Assembly (NCBI GenBank): GCA_018873245.2
Contig: JAEMBT020000003.1
Coordinates: 6,653,843 to 6,717,842 of the forward strand
DNA length: 64,000 bases
Direction of reading: 5' to 3'
From: Archegozetes longisetosus
Lineage: Eukaryota > Arthropoda > Arachnida > Sarcoptiformes > Trhypochthoniidae
How positions within the stretch are numbered: position 1 is the stretch's first letter; every line of letters starts with the position of its first letter. The translations under genes and the position numbers were made by a program. Shown in pieces: positions 55,421 to 64,000 of this stretch. The notes beneath the pieces were generated by a model. It did no database searches. It saw only the letters and a program-made list of their open reading frames with translations, and was not told the DNA's origin.

Positions 55421-57381
55421 CTAATATGATAAGAATTCAATATCTATTGAATACCTGACTAATCAGAAGCGTTATAAAAGTGTATGAATAGTAAAATTTT
55501 ATAAATACAACAATATCTTAAGAATGATCATAATTATAATTATAGCTGACTATAAATTCAAGTTATAAGATATAAGATTATATGACCCAATATTGTACTT
55601 TATAGTGAACTCATATTCTATTATAACAACAAAAACAGTAATGATAATCAACACACCGACTGATGTAATAAAATAATTTTAATAGATAAAGTGCCTCTTT
55701 CTTACTGGCATTCTGTTAGTCAAATATAAGATAGTGATTTTATACAACAATATAAAATTATATAAAATACTCCAACTGAAAACTGCACTCACTGTATATT
55801 CGGAAAATTATGCTGAAATTGTACCAAAATCAAATCAATACATAATAAAGAGATATAAGAAGAAAAGGTAATTTTTCACTGTCAAGTACAACAGTAAAAT
55901 TGTTGATCTATCCAACTAAAACTAGGAGGGAGTGAGCATTTCTTCAGGTGTTTTTTAAGATTCAATGCAAAACCTTAATGCTAATACAATCGCCAAACTT
56001 AGGCCCAGAGGTGCTGAGGTTTGAGTGATCCTATTTTAGGAAAGTTTTTGTTATTTTACAACTCTGGTTGTGCAACTGTTATCTAACGTGAGTGCAAGGT
56101 TTTATGATATCTGGTCAAAGCTGAAAAAGGTATAGCAATTGATGTAACGAAGTGAGGGCAGAGGCTCACTATTACAAAGCGGGATCTGGAGAACTCACAA
56201 AAGGATTCTTTCACTGATGCCACTATCAAAACAATAAAACAGTAAAACTGAATTATCAGTCACTATGCATACTATGCATAAGACTGAATTTCATTGTGAA
56301 CTGAATAACTGCATGCGTCACTTTCGACTAACAATTGCATTTTTAAAGAGCCAACTTCTGAAAGAAACAAAAAATAAAAGGAGAAAATACTTTACAATAG
56401 AGAGAAAAAAGAATTGCACGAAAGTGTAGCTAATATACGATTTTCTTTTTTTTCGATAACTAAAACCGCACATATGCACACAAATTCACAGAAATGGACA
56501 CAAACGCACACAAAGTACACACACAAATGTCAAATATTTTAGTGCGAATAGAAATCAGAATAAATTGAATGATTGAATTGAATCTCTTATAACTTAAGTA
56601 AAGCGTAATAACTTTGGTTATAGAGAAAAGAGAGCAATTGGGAGAACTTCTGTTACAGTGAGTGGTAGTGGATATTGGCTTAGTTTCGATAATTGTCAGG
56701 CAAACAATTGTGAATCAATGTATTTATATAATATAGTGGCAGAAGTAAGGCCTACTGCCACATATATTAGCCAAACGATGGTCAGGTCAGTTCTGAAATT
56801 GTGCGCTCAGGTTTTTGTCAAGTTTCCCCCGGACCTAATATCATAAAGTAAACGTCAAGTCGAGCGTACATAAGCTTATACTCTGTATATCCCTCTTCTC
56901 TCTCTCTCTTTCTCTCTTTGATCATTGTTACCAAATGCATGACTTTGGGCCAAATGTGCTCCAAATGTGATGCTTAGCACAGGAGCATATCGAGAGCCGA
57001 CATTAAAATAAGCCAGCCTTCAGGTAACTCATAATATAAGTCAAAGTTGAATAACAGAAAATGTTTTATATCTCGAACTATTGGAGGTATAGATGCAATT
57101 CTGTACCATTCAATAAATGCAAAGATCACTTCTGTTATGCATTAAACGTTAAACTTGTGTCACCAGTGCTCACATTATTACTACATTAAAACAGATACTT
57201 AACTGTATTTTATAGTCACGGCCTATCAAAAAGGGGATGAAATTCTGATCCACTGGAGCAATGGTTGGGCAATCGGTCATTCAATATGAAGTACTTAAAA
57301 CTAACTATGCTCTAATCACATCTTTTAAGTAGTCTAAAGTATATACATAAACAATAAGAACAAATCAGAGCCAACACTTAC
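55421..57381 (-). other. Abd-B: Abd-B intron (about 2.0 kb)
   Basis: This is the phase-1 intron between the two Abd-B coding exons (GTAAGT ... tattag). It holds a CA-rich imperfect repeat at about 56467-56527 and a CT-rich patch at 56891-56918. A GC-richer stretch at about 56,900-57,030, close to exon 1, could hold regulatory sequence. A plus-strand 62-codon open frame at 56658 is unrecognised and probably chance. Confidence 0.88.
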
Positions 57382-58204
57382 CGGTGGCTGTTGTTGGCGG
57401 CGGTGCACCGCTTGGTGTTTGATTCCATGCTCCAACTGATGAACCACTACATCCTTGATCTGCACCGACAGCAGTGAAATTTCTCATTGCTGGATGATGG
57501 TATGTGTCAACGAATGCGCTTCTGTGGTCTGTCTCACCAGTTAGGTATGGATCAGCTCTAGCTGTTTGATGATATGGTGAGTAGTTGCACCAGGCCGCTG
57601 CCGCCACGTGATTGGCCGCTGCATGATGTGCGGCCGCCGCTGCAAACGCACTTCCGTGGCAGACAGCGGCCGCTACTATGGAATCACTGGGCATTTGAGT
57701 CGACGGACCATTAACTGCTGCATCATATGCAGAATTTGACCAGAATTTGGTGGGTGCCGGTTTACATGGCCTTGTTGCAGATGCGTCCGGTGTGGCACTT
57801 GTGTAATAGTAAGGACTGGCACCAGTCGGAGGCGGAGGTGGTGGAGGATGATGTGAATGAGTACCATTACTGCCATTGCCTGCACTCATACAACATGATG
57901 AAGACGATGATGAGGCCGCCGTTCCGTTGTGCTGATTCGGGTAAGAGTCAAACTCATATGTATTCCCAGGCGAAGTCCATACTGGAGTTGTGCTACTGAT
58001 GCCGCTGTGAAGTTGCGGCTCTCCTGAACCAGATCTCATTCTATCAGTTGATGATGAGGACACTGAAGATGATGTGACGTGAATCGGGACTTGTGGTGCA
58101 CTCGATTCAAATGAATTACTTAGGCTTTCGGGCCGCTTTGCTGAGATATGGAGTGTTTGGCCACTAGTGTTGTTATTATGTTCGGTTGTATCGAATCCGT
58201 TCAT
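57382..58204 (-). CDS. Abd-B: Abdominal-B, coding exon 1 (N-terminal activation region)
   Basis: This exon encodes the N-terminal 275 residues of the posterior Hox protein Abd-B, a nuclear homeodomain transcription factor that patterns the hindmost body. It is low in complexity: Ser runs (about residues 45-60 and 97-105), a Pro run of seven after SHH, poly-Ala stretches and a His/Tyr-rich end. These are typical of Abd-B N-termini. The start at 58204 (MNGFDTTEH) was chosen over the in-frame ATG at 58285. A good acceptor (ttctgattcag, cut after 58228) lies between them and would remove the upstream codons as intron. The donor G|GTAAGT at 57382/57381 is in phase 1 and joins exon 2 at 55420. The joined frame is 1191 nt, 396 aa. 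There is no YPWM, as usual for this class. Confidence 0.93.
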
Positions 58205-58226
58205 AATGTGATGAATCGCATAATGA

Positions 58227-58240
58227 ACTGAATCAGAAGA
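58227..58240 (-). other. Candidate splice acceptor just upstream of the Abd-B ATG
   Basis: On the minus strand a pyrimidine-rich run ends in ctgattcag, cut after 58228, and the Abd-B ATG follows 23 nt later. The fit to an acceptor is good. It suggests that the transcript has at least one untranslated exon further right (above 58.3 kb), which I could not locate. It also argues against initiation at the in-frame ATG at 58285. Confidence 0.5.
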
Positions 58241-58637
58241 GAATGACAAACAAACACAGAAGAGAACAAAATCACATAATTGCACCTGATTTTGTTGGAA
58301 ACACAGTGTATCACATGAAAAATCATAATATAATACTGTGCAGAATAATGATGATGAGGATCAGTCAAGTTTAACTCAAAAGTGTAGCTCAATTTTCAGA
58401 TGAGTCTCACTCTCGCAGGCATTCATGTCTTGTGTATTGCTTTGAGCAAAAGCGGCGGGCAATGGGAGGGATGACTTCAAACCATTATTGAAGACAGCGA
58501 TTGGTTGACTGCTAAAAATACACTACTTATACTGGTATAGGTTGACTATGCGGTGCTTTCAAATGCTTTCAAATGTTTCAAACGATGCCTTTTTGACTTC
58601 TCTTTTTTGTTGAAGTCGGGGCTGAAACGTTTTTTAG

Positions 58638-58639
<2 letters not shown>

Positions 58640-58690
<51 letters not shown>
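58640..58690. repeat. (GA)n tract upstream of Abd-B
   Basis: This is a pure GA dinucleotide run of about 51 bp, 436 bp upstream of the Abd-B start codon. It reads as TC on the Abd-B-sense strand. Its distance mirrors that of the CT tract upstream of Ubx, with the opposite strand orientation. It is a microsatellite and a possible GAGA-factor site. Confidence 0.92.
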
Positions 58691-58692
<2 letters not shown>

Positions 58693-58911
58693 GAAAAGAA
58701 ATCCTGCGATATTTAATGCCAAAGGCTATGATTAGCGTTCAATATATCAGATTGGGATGAACTCACGACTCCTCTTTGACTGCTTCACTGCTAACATAAC
58801 TCACTTTTGGGCATATGCTTTCAAATGGTATTAGAAATAAATAGCATTACATTCGTTTTTCAATCCCATTAAACATTCAACTCTACATCCAATTTGAATG
58901 CCTTTAAATGT

Positions 58912-58988
58912 CTTATACTAAACTTTGCGCCTTTACCAGTCCTGCAGATCTTATATTAAACTTTGCGCCTTTTACCAGTCCCGCAGAT
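58912..58988. repeat. Tandem duplication of ~38 bp upstream of Abd-B
   Basis: Two adjacent copies of 38 and 39 bp (58912-58949 and 58950-58988) both read CTTATA..TAAACTTTGCGCC and end CAGTCC.GCAGAT. They differ at only a few positions and by one inserted T. The duplication is recent and lies about 0.7 kb upstream of the Abd-B ATG. Confidence 0.9.
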
Positions 58989-61900
58989 CTGTTGCCGAAA
59001 AGGGGAAACCATATAAGACATCATCATTACTTTCAGTAATCATAATCATCATTGACTCAATTTAAACAAAGTTTTGCCAACAGAAACCTTAGGCTGAGTT
59101 ATATATATAAGGAGCCGATTCTTTCTAAATAAACATCTGAGCGCTTTTATATTATAGCTCAATGTAATGCTTATGTTTGTAATTGAAAGTATATGTGAGC
59201 CGCAACACACTTTCTAAACACAGTCAATGCCGACATTCTTTCACATCTTAAGATAGCAATTGAGTGATAGCGAGAGTGAGTGCGAGAAAATTTCTGCGTA
59301 AGTCAAAGTGAGAAAAAACTATCAAATCAAGTATATTGTCATAGCCTAAAAATGTGAACACTAACTAGGACTTAGCCTGAAAGACATAAAAAGGAAAGGC
59401 GTGTACTATGCAAAACGAGAAGAATAATTAACGTTTTTAGACTATTCATTTATACATCTTTTAAGATTGAGCTCAAATTCGGTCAATTGCTTTTTCACTC
59501 TAACTCAAACCTGAATATATGCAATGCGCAAACACTTGAGATGCGCACCAATTTAGATGTGGACCTGATAACAAACACACAGGAAACCACTTGGCATTAC
59601 TTTATCTTCACTACCAGTTCATGCATTGCATTAATTCGCAGATTTTCTTTCATTCTTGACTGACTGCCATCTAGACATTCATCAGGTTTTCAATATTTTT
59701 GCGCCATTCCTGAAACCCAAAAAGTTGACGTTTGCGCTCTTGATCGCTCAACAATTTTGGAAAACTAGTGGGCGAACCAATAGTTCAAGTTTAAGACCAA
59801 TAGCAAACGTTGAATTTTTGCTGTATTTCTATTGGAGACAAAATATATATAACGAATGCTATGAACGGTTGCGTTATTATTATGCGGCTCTCAATCGATC
59901 AATTGAATGATAGCTCAAAGGCACGTGACTTTTAGAGGATAGTCTAATCATTTGTGGCAAATGAGCCAAACTTTTACTTAATTTTCGAAAAGTTACAACA
60001 AAGAACAAAGTAATTAGTTTATTATTTTAGAAGTTAGTGACAGTCTGCTTCAGTTTTTCCCAATCCAGGTACAGGGACCATGAGAATGATAAAAATCATA
60101 GTTTCTATGACTAGAAAAATAATTAACTTTTATGCTGTTAATTAAATAATCAGATATCGAATTGAGTTTTGCAAATCATAGAAGTCTAATGTTTTGACTT
60201 TTTTAAAATGTAATCTTCATTATTCTAATTAATATTCAGTTAATGGTTCGAAGCAGTAAAAGTTTTTTTAAACACTGATCTGTAATAAACGCTATCTTTA
60301 TATTCTAATTATCATTTTACTGTCACTTTTAGGAGATTCTTTTTTAAATTATTTAAAAAGTAAATCTTTTGGAAGCATTGTATTGATAGTAGCATTAGCA
60401 ATGGATCACTTTTGCATAATTGTGTGAAAGTTAACGCATCAGCTCGGTCTTATTTGAATTTCTATGTGATATCCTAGAAAAGTTAACAATATCTACATAT
60501 ATATTAGGGCATGACGAGCCAATTAAGAGCTTAATTGGCTAGTTTTACTCAATTTCATATACAAGTCAACATTTAATTGGAAGTAGATTTTAGAAAGCAA
60601 TAAAAAGTTTATTTGTGACATTAATCGAGAAATCCTATTAATATTGAAATTAGTTCGAATTAAAGTAATTGAACTTTCATGAAAGATAACTGATTGAAAA
60701 TATCTGAAGTTAATGTTTATAAGTCAGAGTCTCTATTGTATTCTCTTTATGCTTGACATTTTTCTAATATATCTAACTAGTAATTCGTAAGGCGCTCATA
60801 TAATTATTTTACATAACTTTTCAAATTACTCAACGTTTTAAAATTTGAAAATCTAAAAATATTTGTTCTGAATCTGAAATTTTCTGTCTTTCATGTAATG
60901 TTTACAAAGTCTTATTTCAATTCATTGAACGCATAAATAAGATTACTGGTCCTCAGTAGTGACTAGTTGCCAGGCTTAAGTCAGGCTCAAGGCTAATAGG
61001 GTTATAAAATTTTAATGCAAACTTTGAATACCTTTGAATACATTTGTGCACAAATGATCAGGCATTTTGTGTCAAAGTGTATTTTCGACATTGAAGCTTA
61101 AGTTTGAGTAAGAGCTTTATGTAAGCTTTCTAAATGTTATTGATTATGTATTATATTAGGGTTATATGAGAGTAAAGAGCAACGACTGTGTGACTAGATA
61201 GGAAATCACAATTAGATACTGTTATAATTTCATGTTTTAGTCTACCTTTGAGAATTTAACTCAAATAACCAATTGGTACGTCAGTCACATTGAAGGTTAA
61301 GTATACCATTGATAATATATTAAATATTTTTTACTAGAACTGATTTTTTCCAACTTAAATACAGCATGAGTCTTGATCACTAACTGACTTTCAAATTAAT
61401 GCAAATATTGACAAAATCTATTCTTAAATTTGTTTTGCAAAGTCGAAGCTATTAAAAAATAGATTCTAGTGATTGACTTTAAGGTAAATTCAACCCAAAT
61501 AGAAAGTATATGAATGTTCAAAACTATATCGTCGGGTGTAATGAATATTTCATTCAACAATATAAGATGTTTTGTGTCAAACATATATCGAACTGCTTCT
61601 TTTCCCATCAGTATATTTAATATTTAATTTCTGCTTTCACTTTTCAGTTGTAAGCTCGAAAACTCGATTCATCCAATTTTTAAGGTTATTATTTCAGTTA
61701 AAACCGATCGATGCAAGAGTCAAAGCATCTTTATTAATGTTAATCTTAAAACTATATCTTAATATGAGTCACAGAAAAAGTTGATGTGAAGTGAACCAAA
61801 AATAAATTGTAAATACTTCACTTTATATTCGATGGAAGTGACCTTATAATATGACACCTTAGTGTTTGTATGAATTATTGATAGCTAGAGATAAATAATT

Positions 61901-62915
61901 GAGCCCTTTGAGAATAAAAGACATAATTTTCAGAATTTTTAGTCCAAAAATGGCCATGGTAAAGTATTGCGAAGTATAATTATCTTGCAAAATAGCGAAA
62001 ACGTAGTTTTGTCAAAATTGAAAGCATAATTGTGATTTCTATTGATAACTCTTCAAATTTTCAATGTTAAATCACTATCAAATTGAAGTCATAATTTAAA
62101 AAGCTTTCCTGCCTCAAAATCAGACTTCTTTGAAATTATTTAATTTTTTATAGAAGCGTAAAAACACTAAGCAACTGTATTTAAGTATTAATTGAGCAGT
62201 GTTTCATTTTTGATATTTCCTAATTCTATAGAAAGCAGTTCTACATTTTGAATATTTTTATTTTATATCAGTACCAGATGCACATTCAGTAAAACAATAA
62301 ACTTATTGAATGATGATTGACGACAAAACTTTTGATAAAATTTTTCAAACTTTTTTAACTGTTATGAAAGCGAAAATCACTTAAATTCGCCTATCTATGT
62401 ATGCTTTATAAGCTTATATTTTTGGATAGAAGCATCGAGTAAACTAACCTATTGTCATTTAGTCAGAAGCAAATTTAATAATTGATAGTATTTGGATAGT
62501 AAAACGAATGAAATAATGATTCCTCTAAAGAACCTACATTAGGATACAAGTAGGAGTCTATTACCCTCAATTATGAGACCTATTTCACAAGTATAGACGA
62601 ATAAGAGAATAGTTACTAATAAAAGATATAAACTCTATTAAAGTAAAATCATTACTGAATGATTGATGTGACAGCTTCTAAATCAAACGTTATCAACAAT
62701 AGTCATTAAACTTTACAACTCAATAGCAGAAAATTACTTTATTCACTTAAAACATCACTTCTTTACAATCACATACTTTGATAGGTCAATAATATATTTA
62801 ATATCAGAGGTCAATAAAAATATTGATTTGCAAAATTTCAAATATCAACGATAGAAGTAAATATTTAAAAAGTATTTTTGTTATTCAAATGGGAACAGAT
62901 TTGTTAAATTATGGA
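58989..62915. other. Gene-free DNA between Abd-B and NAXE
   Basis: The left part (to about 59.9 kb) is less AT-rich and should hold the Abd-B promoter and any untranslated first exon, followed by AT-rich DNA with nothing recognised up to the NAXE 3' end. A plus-strand 84-codon frame at 59656 is unrecognised. Confidence 0.55.
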
Positions 62916-63410
62916 TTAATCGGCTTTGTGAATGAGAACACACTGATCTGTTGCTGGATATGCTGGTAAATTGAGTTTATAATTTTGTGCGAGTGTAGAA
63001 GGAACAAATCTTCCGCCCAACCAATGATAACGTCCCTTGAAATGCTCAGCACATTTCTTCGGTGCAGTCAATGATATCAGACAATCTGGTTGTAGCAATG
63101 GTGTGTCATCTTTTGGTGGACCCTCCTCTACATTCCAACCGCTCGGGATATCAACGCTAATAATTGGGACACCAGTTGCTCCCACTTCAACCATTTTGGT
63201 CAATATTTCAGCGAATTGTGGTCTAATAGGGGGCTTATAACTGAACCCGAATATAGCGTCGACTATCAGACTGTAAGAATCGCTTATTAGATGAGTTTCT
63301 TGAGGCAAATAAGAGAGAAAATGCAGTTCAAACTCTTGGCATTGTTTGACTAAGTTCTTAAATAATTGAGAATTTCCAGGCTTCGGATAAAATATTGTTG
63401 GCCTAAACCC
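62916..63410 (-). CDS. NAXE: NAD(P)HX epimerase, last coding exon
   Basis: This exon continues the NAXE fold after a 71-bp intron (acceptor tatgtgatag at 63411-63420, phase 0), restoring ...HLKLF-GFRPTIFYPKPG as in animal orthologues. Landmarks include LIVDAIFGFSYK with its catalytic-site Asp, the substrate loop SVDIPSGWNVEEG, LISLTAPKKCAEHFKGRYHWLGGRFVP and a C-terminus near LNLPAYPATDQCV. Stop is at 62916-62918. With the upstream exon about 250 residues are visible, close to the family's catalytic domain; any mitochondrial or signal leader would lie in the missing first exon. The gene is divergent in job from the Hox genes and simply flanks the cluster upstream of Abd-B. Confidence 0.95.
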   Translation of the reverse strand, partial: GFRPTIFYPKPGNSQLFKNLVKQCQEFELHFLSYLPQETHLISDSYSLIVDAIFGFSYKPPIRPQFAEILTKMVEVGATGVPIISVDIPSGWNVEEGPPKDDTPLLQPDCLISLTAPKKCAEHFKGRYHWLGGRFVPSTLAQNYKLNLPAYPATDQCVLIHKAD

Positions 63411-63481
63411 CTATCACATAAATTTTTATTCATTAGCGAAATTATAGCTTCAATTTTTTCTAATCATATCTATTGACTTAC

Positions 63482-63751
63482 AAACAGCTTCAAATGACGA
63501 GCAGCCACAAGACCATCGCCACCGTTATTTCCAGGACCACAGCATACCAGAACAGATGGACTGTTATCGCCGTTGACTGATGGATATGTCTTAGCGATAG
63601 CTGTAGCCACACTCAGTCCCGCCAATTCCATCAACTGATCCACACTGAATCCATAATCGGAGAACAACTCTTGATCTATTTTGATTGCTTCCGATTGACT
63701 AAATTTGGGGATTAAATTATTTTTCAATATTGAATTGACCAAAAGATTTAT
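63482..63751 (-). CDS. NAXE: NAD(P)HX epimerase (YjeF N-terminal domain), internal 5' coding exon; gene start not found
   Basis: This exon encodes the first recognised part of NAXE (also called AIBP), which interconverts R and S forms of damaged hydrated NAD(P)H so that NAXD can repair them. Visible landmarks are [31 protein letters not shown] and the nucleotide-binding loop [19 protein letters not shown] (GPG 79 nt from the exon end). The donor is GTAAGT at 63481, phase 0. There is no in-frame ATG before the conserved core: the first possible alternative codon is TTG at 63742, and a TAA stop lies upstream at about 63758-63760. The initiator therefore probably sits in an upstream exon, maybe outside the window. 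The left boundary at 63751 (after aaag) is only a guess. Confidence 0.88.
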
Positions 63752-64000
63752 CTTTAGTTAGTCTAAAATAGTTAACTAATAAGTCATAAAATATTCATTC
63801 TCAACACAACACAAATGACAAGCTATAGAGTTATTCTAAAATTAGATTAAAAAAAGAGAGATTTTCAGATTGAAAATTATTTAAGATGCAATTCAAGAAT
63901 ATTCTAGAAAGTGACTGATAATCTGAGTTAACACGAATAATGAAATAAGGATAAAAGACCTGATGTACTTGATGAGTGAAAAATCAGAATGAGTTTCACT
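63752..64000. other. Right edge of window, upstream of the visible NAXE exon
   Basis: This is AT-rich sequence that should contain the first NAXE exon or its flanking intron. I found no ATG followed by an open frame and a convincing donor here. The exon may lie beyond the window. Confidence 0.4.

Noticed and set aside
57676..57999. Open frames on both strands within Abd-B exon 1
   Set aside because: They are shadows of the low-complexity Abd-B frame, which is confirmed by the splice phase and homeodomain exon.

Overview
The window is a piece of an arthropod Hox cluster, AT-rich (roughly 30% GC by eye) and mostly non-coding. It carries the posterior genes Ultrabithorax (Ubx) and Abdominal-B (Abd-B), the Hox microRNA locus mir-iab-4/mir-iab-8, and at the right edge a housekeeping gene, NAXE (NAD(P)HX epimerase). 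All three protein genes are on the minus strand, so transcription runs right to left and the order 5'-Abd-B ... Ubx-3' is the usual colinear one. Both Hox genes have two coding exons with a short (about 1.8-2.0 kb) phase-1 intron. The joins restore uninterrupted frames of 267 and 396 codons.

No abdominal-A homeobox lies in the 33.9 kb between Ubx and Abd-B, where it would be expected. Loss of abd-A is known in acariform mites (Tetranychus, Archegozetes) and has been reported in sea spiders. With the non-insect Ubx C-terminus and AT-rich DNA, this suggests a chelicerate, most likely an acariform mite with a pycnogonid as alternative. Species is not determined.

Layout. 1-18,130: non-coding DNA 3' of Ubx with (GA)n tracts, a GC-richer patch near 3 kb and a hairpin near 11.8 kb. 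18,130-21,198: Ubx, with a cluster of miR-iab-4/iab-8 seed sites in its 3' flank. 21.2-21.65 kb: Ubx leader, TATA-like box and a (CT)n tract. 21.65-47 kb: gene-free DNA holding a diverged tandem array (27.2-34.8 kb; three copies of a ~190 bp core) and a possible hAT remnant. 47.09-47.17 kb: the mir-iab-4 hairpin. 47.2-55 kb: gene-free DNA with a (TC)n tract and a GC-richer patch at 50.2-50.7 kb. 55.05-58.2 kb: Abd-B. 58.6-62.9 kb: Abd-B upstream DNA with a (GA)n tract. 62.9-63.75 kb: NAXE, first exon not located.

How the parts may work together: Abd-B and Ubx are Hox transcription factors for the posterior body. In insects the two strands of the mir-iab-4 locus give miRNAs that repress Ubx, and the antisense one also abd-A. 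Here the hairpin and its seeds survive although abd-A is missing, and four seed matches sit within about 240 bp in the presumed Ubx 3'UTR. That points to a retained miRNA-to-Ubx circuit. The most unusual items are this circuit without abd-A, the triplicated intergenic core, and the similar placement of long GA/CT tracts about 0.4 kb upstream of both Hox start codons.
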